This document shows, one piece after another, positions 32,973-41,155 of a stretch of 61,373 nucleotides of DNA (positions are counted from its first letter, which is position 1; the number at the start of each line of letters is the position of its first letter). Source of the stretch: Ruminococcus sp. (GTDB lineage Bacteria > Bacillota > Clostridia > Oscillospirales > Ruminococcaceae). The stretch spans positions 63,204-124,576 of the forward strand of contig SVNI01000002.1 in assembly GCA_015066975.1 (NCBI GenBank), written 5' to 3'. Made by a program: the position numbers and the translations under genes. Under the pieces are notes generated by a model. It did not search any database, was not told where the DNA came from, and was given only the letters and a program-made list of their open reading frames with translations.

Positions 32973-34394
32973 TTATTCTTCGACAGGTGCAAAACGAATG
33001 CGGATTTTCGGCATTTTTTCGAGTGTCGTGTAAGTATTGAACAAATCAGAGGGGTCATTCTCGCCGGATGCCGGAGGCGCAAAGAGTTTGAGGGTCATAT
33101 TGGCAGAGCCAGAAAGCGGATTTTCATAGAAAGCAGACATCAGGTCAATGCATTTTGCTTTCGGAGATTTATAGAACCAACGGCCGTTGAGTTCCATCAT
33201 ATAATTATTATCATCCTCGAAATAGACTTCGCAGAATACCGGATTTTTCTCGAAATACAGAGGAATGGCGACACCGTCAGCATCTTCCGAATTGCCCCAG
33301 CGGAGCTGAACAGGGAGCTGTACTTCTTCGCCCTGTGTCATTTCCGGCAGGAAGCGTTTGGTATGAATCAGATTCTTGTAAGTCTGCAAAACAGGCTGTG
33401 CAATGCCGACATCCGGGTTATTTGGGTCTTCGATTTCGAGGCCGAGCCGTCCTCTGTCACGGAACTGATAGAATGTAAAGGCTTTGAACCAGTCGGCATT
33501 GTCTTCGTCGAGAATATCGCAGAATTCCTGTACCATAGAGGCCTGGTCATATGCGCCGGTAACGTCACCGTCGGCATTGAATTCTGACATAATCATTGGT
33601 TTGGCTTCACCGTTGTTGAGTTCCTTGAATCTGCCGAAACTTGCCTTTGTCATTTCGTAAATATCAAGTACTTTGCTCCGGCTGTGGGAATTTCCTCCGC
33701 GTTCTGCAACATCATAAGGCCAGCCCCAGTGGAGTGCCATATATTTATCAACAGACCAGATGTCTGCTTCCGGAATGGTCTGGGCGAATTCTTCTTCTTT
33801 TTCGATTTTGCCTGTTTCGGGATTTTCCACACCGCCGATGCAGATAATTGTCTGCACATTGGGGGCATTTTCCTTGATAATTCTGGAGGCGCGTACAAAG
33901 AAATCTGCTACTTCCTGATAGCTTGCCCGCTTGTTGAAGCTGAACCAGTTTCCGGTAGCTTCATGATTGATGCGCAGGAATACCCGTCCGAATGTTCTCA
34001 AATCCTGTCCGATAGCGACAAGATGTTCATCTGAAACATGGGGGTCAATGGTGAGTGTCAAAGTCACATCCTGACCATGAGCGCGGACTTCGCGCATATA
34101 GGTGAAAGGCTCGTCGTCGCGAGTGCCGTTCAGACCGCCTTTATAGGTGAAATAATCATCATAGGGGAAATCCCATGCAAATTTAACATCCGGATTTGCA
34201 TGCACAACGCTGGCACGTCCCGGAAAGCCCTCATCCAATGGGTAATAGCAGTACATCAGGCTGATGCTTCTGTGAGGTCTGCCGAGCGTATGCAGAATAT
34301 AATCCTGATTGACATATTCACCGCGTTCGCTTCCGTCTCCGAGGTCAACAGCGCACTGAGCCTGCCCCATGTGTAACTGATATATTTTTTCCAT
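32973..34394 (-). CDS. Cytosolic clan GH-A glycoside hydrolase (GH26-like)
   Basis: 473 residues with no signal peptide, so intracellular. The TIM-barrel core shows a clan GH-A pattern: VFLRINHEATGNWFSFNKRASYQEVADFF carries the acid/base Glu after strand 4 (as in GH26 HEMNGNW), IWSVDKYMALHWGW lies in the middle, and MIMSEFNADGD has the nucleophile Glu near strand 7. The C-terminal 120 residues look like an extra beta domain. Related enzymes cleave beta-mannan or related beta-glycans; substrate here is inferred only by analogy. It is a single-gene unit with its own promoter. It could act on imported oligosaccharides together with the GH31 enzyme. Confidence 0.75.
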   Translation of the reverse strand: MEKIYQLHMGQAQCAVDLGDGSERGEYVNQDYILHTLGRPHRSISLMYCYYPLDEGFPGRASVVHANPDVKFAWDFPYDDYFTYKGGLNGTRDDEPFTYMREVRAHGQDVTLTLTIDPHVSDEHLVAIGQDLRTFGRVFLRINHEATGNWFSFNKRASYQEVADFFVRASRIIKENAPNVQTIICIGGVENPETGKIEKEEEFAQTIPEADIWSVDKYMALHWGWPYDVAERGGNSHSRSKVLDIYEMTKASFGRFKELNNGEAKPMIMSEFNADGDVTGAYDQASMVQEFCDILDEDNADWFKAFTFYQFRDRGRLGLEIEDPNNPDVGIAQPVLQTYKNLIHTKRFLPEMTQGEEVQLPVQLRWGNSEDADGVAIPLYFEKNPVFCEVYFEDDNNYMMELNGRWFYKSPKAKCIDLMSAFYENPLSGSANMTLKLFAPPASGENDPSDLFNTYTTLEKMPKIRIRFAPVEE

Positions 34395-34449
34395 ACAATC
34401 ACATTCCTTATCTGTTATTTTAAGAAAATCATCATTCTCAATTAGTAAT

Positions 34450-34479
34450 ATTATACAGGATTTGCCCGGAACTTGTCAA
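34450..34479 (-). promoter_or_regulatory. Promoter of the GH-A hydrolase gene
   Basis: Minus strand TTGACA (34474-34479), 18-base spacer, TATAAT (34450-34455). Confidence 0.88.
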
Positions 34480-34498
34480 TAGTTTTCTGAAATATTTT

Positions 34499-35230
34499 TC
34501 ACCACATAAAATCCTGTTCAGGTGCTTTTCTCATGAAGATTTCGGGCTGGGTATCCTGTTTTTTCTGTTCGGGCTTCTGTCTGGAAGCTTCATAATTCTG
34601 CATCAGTTCATAGCAATACTGATAGAAACCGAACACATCCGAGAGGGTTTTCTGTATTTCAGCAGTCAATTTTTCACTACAGAGAAACTTTCTGTCTGTG
34701 ATGCTTTTTTCTGCAACAAGGCTTTTCTTCTTGAAATACGGCAGAAGTTCTTGATTCTCACAAGGTTTGGGGTGTTTGTATTCTTCGCCTGTCAGGGAAA
34801 TCTGTTTCTTTTCGAGTTCTGAAATCAGATTCAGAAATGTTTCTGCTGATTCAGCAATCTGATTTCTGAAAAACTCCATAAATCTGGGTTCAGGGCTGGA
34901 AATCCGAAAGCCGAATTTTGCTCCTTCCGGCGAAATTTCAAAAAATAAAGTCGGTGTCTGACTCCAGTAAACCGCCTCATGACGGATATAAATCCAGAAT
35001 GTATCCCGATAGTGCAGATACGGCGGAAAATTCGCATCCCGATAAATCCGTGCGGTCTTGTGCATCATCTCATATTTTTTATAAGGCTGATATAACTCCT
35101 CACTCATGGCTTTCAAAGGTTCATAAACTGCATTCAGATAGACTTCCTTATGCTTTTCAAACCATTCTTTTTCGTTATGACTGCGGATTCCGGCGAGGAA
35201 TTCCAACATTTCTTCTGTAATATACTGCAT
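34499..35230 (-). CDS. DUF2461 family protein
   Basis: 243 residues. Family text includes MLEFLAGIRSHNEKEWFEKHKEVY, ARIYRDANFPPYLHYRDTFWIYIRHE and LFFEISPEGAKFGFRISSPEPRFMEFFR, which mark DUF2461 (TIGR02453). Function is unknown in this family. The C-terminus is extended and Gln/Lys-rich. AAAGGAG precedes the start. No clear link to its neighbours. Confidence 0.9.
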   Translation of the reverse strand: MQYITEEMLEFLAGIRSHNEKEWFEKHKEVYLNAVYEPLKAMSEELYQPYKKYEMMHKTARIYRDANFPPYLHYRDTFWIYIRHEAVYWSQTPTLFFEISPEGAKFGFRISSPEPRFMEFFRNQIAESAETFLNLISELEKKQISLTGEEYKHPKPCENQELLPYFKKKSLVAEKSITDRKFLCSEKLTAEIQKTLSDVFGFYQYCYELMQNYEASRQKPEQKKQDTQPEIFMRKAPEQDFMW

Positions 35231-35365
35231 TCAAAAACTCTCCTTTTTCTCTGTATTATGCTTATTATACCATGAAACAAGTAAATCTTCAATCTCTGTT
35301 TTTTCAAAAACCAAACATAAAAATTTGAATTTTTTGTGAATTACACCAAAAAATGTTACAATTCA

Positions 35366-35394
35366 TTGACACCATTCCAGATTTATAGTATAAT
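35366..35394 (+). promoter_or_regulatory. Promoter of the dockerin/transglutaminase-like gene
   Basis: TTGACA (35366-35371), 17-base spacer, TATAAT (35389-35394): exact consensus. Confidence 0.92.
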
Positions 35395-35442
35395 AATCTT
35401 GAAATTTCACGAACCGTAAATAAATCTAAAATGGAGGTTTTT

Positions 35443-37353
35443 ATGAATACATTAACTGGTGCTCGACTTCTGGGAATGCTGACCGCCGGAGCAGCTTCCT
35501 GGGTACTCATTTCCGGCACTCTGACTGCATCCGCAGTAGAATATCACAGCCCTGCCGATTATATCTTCTATGATGCTGACGGCAATGCTTACTGCAAAGA
35601 AAATAACCAGGTGAAAACAGGAAAATTCAGTCTGCAACCCAATTATCTCCTCGGCGATACCAATGCCAACGGCGTGGTAGACGGCTCAGATGCGAAAGAA
35701 ATTTTACTTGCATCTGCATTTGCAGGTATCGGTGCTTCTCCGGAAGACGAACTCAACAACGAAACTTATGCTCTGCTGTTTGCAGATATCGACGGCAACG
35801 GCCAAGTTAATTCCATAGATGCTGCCCGTATTCTGACTTATGTCGCCGGAGAAGGCGCAAAACAGAATCCTAAACCGCTTGGATTCAACTATTATTATGC
35901 TGACGAAAACGGCTTCTTCCAGAAAGGTTTCATCAAAGATGCCCAGACAGGAGAAACTTACTTTGCAGATGATAATTATCATTTGGTTTCCGGCTGGAAA
36001 ACTATTGATAATATCCGCTATTATTTTGATGATGAATGCACTATGGCATCCGGTGTCACCGAAATCGACGGCAATCGTTATTATTTTGATGAAAACGGCA
36101 TTTATCAGACAGGCCTTGTGACTGCTTCGGACGGAAATACTTATTACCTGAACAGCGACGGTATCATGCAGTACGGTCAGCAGACCATCAACGGCAAAGA
36201 ATATTATTTCTCTACCGAAACAGGTGCTATGACTGTTTCGGTGACTGCCGGCTGGACTGTCAAGAACGGCAAAACTTATTATATCAACGAAAACGGCACA
36301 ACTCAGACAGGCTGGCTCACCGTTGACGGAAAAACTTATTATCTGGATGCTTCCACAGGCGAACGTCTTTCCGGATGGCAGAAGCTTCTGCCTTCAGCAG
36401 ATTCCCTCCCGGCAGGATGGAAGCCCGATTATAACAACAGTGACAACTGGACACAGGAAGACTGGAGCAGATACTATCTGTATATGGGCTGGGATTCTGA
36501 CGGACAGAGACAGGAAGCTTCCTATTATTACTTCTCGACGGAAGATTTCACCATGCAGACAGGCTGGCTGACGCTTCCCGAAGGTAAATATTATCTGGAT
36601 GCTGACGGCAGAAGACACACCGGAACTCTCGAACTTGACGGAAAAACTTATCAGTTTGATGAAAACGGTCTCCTGACTGTCCAGACAGAAACAACAACAA
36701 CTACTACAACAGCTTCCACAACAACAACCACTACTACTGTCAAAACTGAAGGGACAAGCACAACGGCTTCTGCTGTCAAGAGCAATTATGATATTCCTGC
36801 TGATGTCAGAACTATGCTTGACAACGCAAAACTCACCCCCGGTATCAGACATATTGATGTCAAGAACCGTCAGAACGGTCTGCCCTATACCACAGACCCC
36901 GACCTTAAAAACGGCATCACTCTGACAGATAAAGATTACCAAATTATTGAAAAATTCGCTGCGGAACACTTCACTGATGACATGACACTTTCTGAACGTC
37001 TCTATGTCACATGGTGGTGGATTCACTGCAATGTAGATTATGCTTATGCAGGAACAAAATGGAATACCATTTCCGGAAAATCCTATGTAGATGCTGTTTT
37101 CAATTACAAGCTTGGTCAGTGCGTACAGTATAACGGTGCAATGGCTGCTGTACTCGCTTACTACGGCTTTGATGTCTACATGGTAAAAGGCTGGGTTTAT
37201 CCGGAAACAAAATCCGGTCAGCACTACTGGACAGAAGTCATGATTGACGGCAAAAGATACTATGTCGAAACCGGCAACCGCGGAAAAAACGGCGACAAAT
37301 GGCAGTATTTCTTCATTGATGCCGAAAAGGTAGACTATACCGCTACTACCTGA
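35443..37353 (+). CDS. Secreted protein: N-terminal dockerin, cell-wall-binding repeats, transglutaminase-like domain
   Basis: 636 residues from the ATG at 35443 (GGAGG five bases upstream). Signal peptide about 1-31. A dockerin pair follows at about 67-150: GDTNANGVVDGSDAKEILLASA and ADIDGNGQVNSIDAARILTYV, unusually N-terminal. About eight choline-binding/glucan-binding-type repeats follow (residues about 160-410; for example GVTEIDGNRYYFDENGIYQTG and GWTVKNGKTYYINENGTTQTG), then a Thr-rich linker. The C-terminal domain (about 450-636) is transglutaminase/cysteine-protease-like with Cys in GQCVQYNGA and His in GQHYWTEVMIDGKRYY. It is probably a wall-associated enzyme of the dockerin system, next to a cohesin-like/dockerin protein. 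Catalytic activity is inferred from the visible Cys and His. Confidence 0.85.
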   Translation: MNTLTGARLLGMLTAGAASWVLISGTLTASAVEYHSPADYIFYDADGNAYCKENNQVKTGKFSLQPNYLLGDTNANGVVDGSDAKEILLASAFAGIGASPEDELNNETYALLFADIDGNGQVNSIDAARILTYVAGEGAKQNPKPLGFNYYYADENGFFQKGFIKDAQTGETYFADDNYHLVSGWKTIDNIRYYFDDECTMASGVTEIDGNRYYFDENGIYQTGLVTASDGNTYYLNSDGIMQYGQQTINGKEYYFSTETGAMTVSVTAGWTVKNGKTYYINENGTTQTGWLTVDGKTYYLDASTGERLSGWQKLLPSADSLPAGWKPDYNNSDNWTQEDWSRYYLYMGWDSDGQRQEASYYYFSTEDFTMQTGWLTLPEGKYYLDADGRRHTGTLELDGKTYQFDENGLLTVQTETTTTTTTASTTTTTTTVKTEGTSTTASAVKSNYDIPADVRTMLDNAKLTPGIRHIDVKNRQNGLPYTTDPDLKNGITLTDKDYQIIEKFAAEHFTDDMTLSERLYVTWWWIHCNVDYAYAGTKWNTISGKSYVDAVFNYKLGQCVQYNGAMAAVLAYYGFDVYMVKGWVYPETKSGQHYWTEVMIDGKRYYVETGNRGKNGDKWQYFFIDAEKVDYTATT

Positions 37354-37361
37354 ATCTGAAT

Positions 37362-37408
37362 CAAAAAAATATATCTGCTGTATGAAACACATACAGCAGA
37401 TTTTTTTA
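37362..37408. terminator. Bidirectional terminator between two dockerin genes
   Basis: Twelve-base arms 37373-37384 and 37390-37401, A-run on one side and a run of seven T on the other. Confidence 0.88.
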
Positions 37409-38212
37409 TATCTCCAGTCCGACAATTTTTTTCATAATCATGAGAGAATCTGTTGCATCTGGAATACCATTGCCGTTGAGGTCAGCGGTTTTCACCTGCA
37501 AATCGGAAAGATTTTCCTTTCCGAGCACGGCTCTGTTGACAGTAATTGCATCCAGAATGTCAATGCTCCCGTCGAGATTCGCATCTCCGGGAAGATATTC
37601 CGTCTGGGGTTCTGTTGTGGGTTCAGGTTCTTCTTCTGCGGGGGTGACAGTAATTTTTCCGTCATTCCAGATAACAGAACCAGTTTCCGCATAATTGGTA
37701 TTTGTTCCGTAGTTATACCAGAGCTGTATTTTAGAGGCATCTGACGGCGACTGTGTCAGATAACGCACAGAATACGTATCCCCTGCCTTAGCGGTTTCCG
37801 GAAGCTTTACCAGCAGAAGCAGAATATTAGAATTCTCATAATAATATACTGATGTGCTTGCCCATGTCAGCCAGGCATAACTCTCTGCACCGGGAACGCT
37901 TGCGCAGGACATATCCATAGAAATCGATTCGCCGTAAAGGTCAGCATAACTGCTTCTTGTAACAATACTGAAACGACAGCGACTGTCCACATCAATTCCG
38001 AATTCCACTGCATTGAGATTGACATTCTGCGCAAGGCGGACGAATACCGGAACTTCATAATCAGAATTTTTCAGTCTTGTCAGGCTGATATCTACTTGGT
38101 CAATGGAAATTGTAATATCAGATTTTGCGGAAGCCTGCACCGGAACGGACACGGCACACCCTGCGAGAACGGAAGCAAGCAGGGCAATCTGTTTTTTAAT
38201 GTCATATTTCAT
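37406..38212 (-). CDS. Secreted cohesin-like protein with C-terminal dockerin
   Basis: 268 residues. Signal peptide about 1-29. Residues about 31-190 form a cohesin-like domain related to the one at 1081-2055: NSDYEVPVFVRLAQNVNLNA, VEFGIDVDS, SYAWLTWASTS, NILLLLVKLPETAKAGDTYSVRYL and the closing GSVIWNDGKITV. A short Glu/Pro/Thr linker leads to a standard C-terminal dockerin, GDANLDGSIDILDAITVNRA and ADLNGNGIPDATDSLMIMKKIVG. A cohesin-like unit with its own dockerin would be an adaptor that bridges a scaffold and a dockerin enzyme. It converges on the transglutaminase-like gene. AAGGAG precedes the start. Confidence 0.75.
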   Translation of the reverse strand: MKYDIKKQIALLASVLAGCAVSVPVQASAKSDITISIDQVDISLTRLKNSDYEVPVFVRLAQNVNLNAVEFGIDVDSRCRFSIVTRSSYADLYGESISMDMSCASVPGAESYAWLTWASTSVYYYENSNILLLLVKLPETAKAGDTYSVRYLTQSPSDASKIQLWYNYGTNTNYAETGSVIWNDGKITVTPAEEEPEPTTEPQTEYLPGDANLDGSIDILDAITVNRAVLGKENLSDLQVKTADLNGNGIPDATDSLMIMKKIVGLEI

Positions 38213-38246
38213 GTCTCAAATCTCCTTTTCTTTATGTTTCTTTCTT

Positions 38247-38275
38247 ATTTTATCATAGATAACAGAAGATTGCAA
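38247..38275 (-). promoter_or_regulatory. Promoter of the cohesin-like/dockerin gene
   Basis: Minus strand TTGCAA (38270-38275), 17-base spacer, TAAAAT (38247-38252). Confidence 0.82.
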
Positions 38276-38321
38276 GTAGTTCAGGATATTTATTTTTTTC
38301 CAGCAGAAATTCTGAAAAATA

Positions 38322-38350
38322 TTGACAAACCGGAAAAGCTGTGCTATAAT
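38322..38350 (+). promoter_or_regulatory. Promoter of the FNT channel gene
   Basis: TTGACA (38322-38327), 17-base spacer, TATAAT (38345-38350). Transcription would start near 38357, just upstream of the Rex-like operators. Confidence 0.9.
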
Positions 38351-38359
38351 AATCGAAGT

Positions 38360-38377
38360 ATGTTATTTTTTTAACAA
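38360..38377 (+). promoter_or_regulatory. Rex-like operator 1
   Basis: ATGTTATTTTTTTAACAA; compared with the clostridial Rex consensus TTGTTAANNNNTTAACAA it differs at two bases of the left half. It overlaps the expected transcription start of the FNT gene. Confidence 0.7.
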
Positions 38378-38380
38378 AAC

Positions 38381-38398
38381 ATGTTATTTTTTTAACAA
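38381..38398 (+). promoter_or_regulatory. Rex-like operator 2
   Basis: An identical copy of operator 1 with the same 18 bases. The two centres are 21 bases apart, two helical turns, so two Rex dimers could bind the same face. Confidence 0.7.
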
Positions 38399-38412
38399 AG
38401 GAGCTATGATTC

Positions 38413-39078
38413 ATGAAATTAGAAAGTTTTAAAAGCATTTTCGCCAAAGCCGTCCTGTCCGGCCTTCTGATTGGCATCGGCGGAACAGTCTATCTCGCTG
38501 TGGAAAATAAATATCTCGGTGGTTTTCTGTTCAGTCTGGGGCTGTTCACAATTCTGCGATACAGCTTCGCACTGTACACCGGAAAAGTTGGCTACATTCC
38601 GGAACGAAAGCCGATTTATCTGCGGGAAGTCGGCATTACTCTGCTGGGGAATATCGTCGGCACAGGCATTACTGCGGTATTGATTCGCCTTTCCCGGACG
38701 GGCGCGACTGTTCATGAAAATGCCCTCAATGCCATGCATACCAAAATGGGAGACGGATTCGCAAGCCGTTTGATTCTGGGGCTGTTCTGCGGTCTGCTGA
38801 TGTTCATTGCTGTCGATAACGGCAACAGATGCAAAGCTGAAAAACAGGATATGTCCTTTGTATTCGGCACGGTTCTGCCGATTATGGTGTTTATCTTCTG
38901 CGGATTCAATCATTCTGTGGCGGATTGCTTTTATTTCTTCTCGGCGATAGATTCGCCGAATATGATTCTGCCGGGTATCGGCTATATTTTAACAGTTGTA
39001 GCGGGAAACGCACTGGGCGGTATGCTGATTCCGCTGGGAATGAAACTTTTCGATAAGGCTGACAAGAAAACCGCATAA
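38413..39078 (+). CDS. Formate/nitrite transporter family channel
   Basis: 221 residues, short for the family (usually about 260-280). Six membrane segments are apparent. Family marks include the N-terminal FAKAVLSGLLIGIGGTVYLA and GFNHSVADCFYF near helix 5, which carries the conserved pore His. FNT proteins move formate, nitrite or other small anions. The gene has a consensus promoter and two Rex-like operators near its start, so expression probably follows the NADH level, as expected for formate export during fermentation. AAAGGAG precedes the start. A terminator follows. Confidence 0.9.
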   Translation: MKLESFKSIFAKAVLSGLLIGIGGTVYLAVENKYLGGFLFSLGLFTILRYSFALYTGKVGYIPERKPIYLREVGITLLGNIVGTGITAVLIRLSRTGATVHENALNAMHTKMGDGFASRLILGLFCGLLMFIAVDNGNRCKAEKQDMSFVFGTVLPIMVFIFCGFNHSVADCFYFFSAIDSPNMILPGIGYILTVVAGNALGGMLIPLGMKLFDKADKKTA

Positions 39079-39086
39079 AACCGATA

Positions 39087-39130
39087 AAATCACTTATTTC
39101 TGCTAAAAACGGAAATAAGCGATTTCTTTT
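39087..39130 (+). terminator. Terminator of the FNT gene
   Basis: Thirteen-base arms 39088-39100 and 39112-39124 with one mismatch, then TTCTTTT. Confidence 0.82.
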
Positions 39131-39135
39131 ATGAT

Positions 39136-39164
39136 TTGACAAATAATAAGTTTTATGATATAAT
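39136..39164 (+). promoter_or_regulatory. Promoter of ccdA
   Basis: TTGACA (39136-39141), 17-base spacer, TATAAT (39159-39164): exact consensus. Confidence 0.92.
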
Positions 39165-39185
39165 ATATCTGGGTGAGGACAAGCT

Positions 39186-39812
39186 ATGCAGTATCTGGTA
39201 ACTTTTTTAGAGGGAATTGTTTCGTTTATTTCGCCCTGTATGCTTCCTCTGCTTCCGTTATATGTGATGTATTTTTCCGGAAATCAGAAAAGCCGGGGGC
39301 ATACGCTTGCAAATGCATGTGTATTTGTACTGGGATTTATGCTGATTTTCACAGCAATGGGACTGTTCGCCGGAACACTCGGCAGTCTGCTGACAGCTCA
39401 TGCCTTACTGGTCAAACTCCTCTGCGGTGGAATGATGATACTGCTTGGACTGAGTTATCTGGGACTGTTTCAGATTTCTTTTCTGAAAGGCTATTCCGGA
39501 AAAGTGGAAATCACCGGGCTGTTTTCTTCTTTTGTGTTCGGGATTATCTATGCTGTGAATTTAACGCCGTGCATTGGTGTGTTTCTGGGGTCGGCACTGA
39601 TGATGGCATCTGTTTCGGCAAATGCCGGAAAAGGTGCAATTCTGCTGATGCTCTATTCTCTGGGGCTGGGAATTCCGTTTCTGATTTCGGCAGTACTGAT
39701 TCACGAACTGGAAATGACGTTTGATTTCATCAAGAAAAATTATCATATTATCAATAAAATTTCCGGTGCATTTTTAATACTCGCCGGCATTGATGTGATA
39801 ATTTTTTCGTAA
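39186..39812 (+). CDS. ccdA: CcdA-type thiol-disulfide transmembrane reductase
   Basis: 208 residues with six membrane helices. The redox cysteines are in FISPCMLPLLPLY (helix 1) and NLTPCIGVFLGSA (helix 4), the diagnostic pair. CcdA carries electrons from cytosolic thioredoxin across the membrane to extracytoplasmic thiol partners. The next gene, 19 bases downstream, encodes such a partner (TlpA/ResA type), and an HMA protein follows. No cytochrome c maturation genes are nearby, so the pair may keep other extracytoplasmic thiols reduced. Confidence 0.95.
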   Translation: MQYLVTFLEGIVSFISPCMLPLLPLYVMYFSGNQKSRGHTLANACVFVLGFMLIFTAMGLFAGTLGSLLTAHALLVKLLCGGMMILLGLSYLGLFQISFLKGYSGKVEITGLFSSFVFGIIYAVNLTPCIGVFLGSALMMASVSANAGKGAILLMLYSLGLGIPFLISAVLIHELEMTFDFIKKNYHIINKISGAFLILAGIDVIIFS

Positions 39813-39831
39813 TCTTTGAGGAGAGACATCC

Positions 39832-40419
39832 ATGAAAAAAGGTAAAAATCTGCTGATTTTATCGGCATTGCTGATAGTTCTGCTGGGCGGTGCAGGGCTT
39901 GCCTATTCCCGATTAAGCAGGAATACCGCTCCGGAGAGCGTTTCCGAACTGCCGGAAACAGAACAGATACAGGAAAATCAGGAATCACAAAATTCTGAAC
40001 TGCCGTTTGCGCCGGATTTCACATTTCTGAATGCCGACGGTGAAGAAGTTCGTCTTGCTGACCTGACCGGAACACCGGTTCTGATTAACTTCTGGGCGAC
40101 ATGGTGTCCGCCGTGCCGGGAAGAACTGCCTTATTTTGAAAAAGCGTATTCTGAATACGGCGAAACAGTACAATTCCTGATGATGAACGAAACTGACGGT
40201 GTTCGCGATACGGTTGATTCTGCAAAGGAATTCTGCGAGGAAAATTCCTACACCTTTCCGGTTTGTTTCGATACCAAGGGAGAAGGTGCAAGAGCCTATT
40301 CCGTGCTGTCGATTCCGCTGACGGTATTCCTCAATGCCGAAGGTCAGCTTGTCTATCAGCATATTGGCGCACTGACCGAAGAAGACTTACTCTCCATGCT
40401 GGCGCGCCAGACAAATTAA
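39832..40419 (+). CDS. TlpA/ResA-like thioredoxin
   Basis: 195 residues. An N-terminal membrane anchor (about 6-24) is followed by a Glu/Ser-rich linker and a thioredoxin-like domain (about 57-195) with the active site WATWCPPCREELP. FALPDFTFLNADGEEVRLADL-type text starts the domain, and the cis-Pro loop is IPLTVFLN. It probably receives electrons from CcdA and reduces disulfides outside the membrane. Co-transcribed with ccdA. Confidence 0.95.
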   Translation: MKKGKNLLILSALLIVLLGGAGLAYSRLSRNTAPESVSELPETEQIQENQESQNSELPFAPDFTFLNADGEEVRLADLTGTPVLINFWATWCPPCREELPYFEKAYSEYGETVQFLMMNETDGVRDTVDSAKEFCEENSYTFPVCFDTKGEGARAYSVLSIPLTVFLNAEGQLVYQHIGALTEEDLLSMLARQTN

Positions 40420-40452
40420 AAAATCTAAATTTTACAGAAAGGAGTGACCCAC

Positions 40453-40668
40453 ATGCAGGAAATTACACTGAAAATCAACGGCATGATGTGTCCGCATTGT
40501 GAAGCCAATGTAAAAAAGTGCCTGGAAGCGTTCCCGAAAGTGGCAGAAGCACTTCCCAGCCATACTGAAAATCAGGCTGTTGTGAAACTCAATGCCGAAC
40601 TGACCACACAGGAACTCGGCGAACTCAAACAAGCTGTGACAGATGCCGGCTATCAGATTGCTGAATAA
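40453..40668 (+). CDS. Heavy-metal-associated domain protein (CopZ-like)
   Basis: 71 residues from the ATG at 40453 (AAAGGAG eight bases upstream); an upstream GTG in the frame overlaps that site. The metal-binding loop is MMCPHCEANVKKCLEAF (Cys-x2-Cys). A ferredoxin-like fold is expected. CopZ-type proteins carry Cu(I) to ATPases or, near CcdA/TlpA, may deliver metal or redox cargo. No copper ATPase is in the window. Confidence 0.9.
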   Translation: MQEITLKINGMMCPHCEANVKKCLEAFPKVAEALPSHTENQAVVKLNAELTTQELGELKQAVTDAGYQIAE

Positions 40669-40762
40669 AAATTCTCCAGAAATTTCATGTATCATTTTGC
40701 AGATGACGGATATACTATCTTTGTTCCGGAACAAAATAATTTCACAAGAGGTATCTGCTGTT

Positions 40763-40948
40763 ATGAACGAAATGAAGAAAAACTCCAATATCAAATGTAC
40801 AGTTTCTCAGTGCAGAAACAACATGGTGACAGAAGATTACTGCTGTCTGGACTGTATCCATGTCGGTACGCACGAATCTGACCCGACTGTACCAGAATGT
40901 GTGGACTGTAATTCTTTTGTCAGAAGAACTGACGGTATGATGGACTAA
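40763..40948 (+). CDS. DUF1540 protein
   Basis: 61 residues from the ATG at 40763, with AGAGGT upstream; longer in-frame readings overlap the HMA gene. The DUF1540 pattern is visible: IKCTVSQCRNN, YCCLDCIHVG and CVDCNSFV, eight cysteines in three clusters, probably binding metal. Function unknown. The gene is last before a strong terminator. Confidence 0.85.
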   Translation: MNEMKKNSNIKCTVSQCRNNMVTEDYCCLDCIHVGTHESDPTVPECVDCNSFVRRTDGMMD

Positions 40949-40960
40949 CACCGGAAAGCC

Positions 40961-41004
40961 CGGCTGTCCCTTCGCATTCTGCCGAGGGACAGCCGATATT
41001 TTTT
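40961..41004 (+). terminator. Terminator after the DUF1540 gene
   Basis: Eleven-base arms 40961-40971 and 40985-40995, then a T-run (40999-41004). Bases 41005-41078 hold nothing else I can support. Confidence 0.88.
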
Positions 41005-41078
41005 AGTCATTCTGCACAAAAAAACTATCTTGAAAGCAAGCAAAACAGAGAAGGAAACTGCAAATTTTCCGAAAACTA

Positions 41079-41107
41079 TTGAGATAAATTCAAAAATATG
41101 TTATAAT
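41079..41107 (+). promoter_or_regulatory. Promoter of ireB
   Basis: TTGAGA (41079-41084), 17-base spacer, TATAAT (41102-41107). Confidence 0.85.
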
Positions 41108-41155
41108 AAAAACGGGTAGATTTTTTTGATAATCATATAAGGAGGGGTATTTTTT

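Noticed and set aside
36394..37425. 343-residue minus-strand frame opposite the dockerin/transglutaminase-like gene
   Set aside because: Antisense shadow; it has a Cys/Ser-rich translation and no ribosome site.
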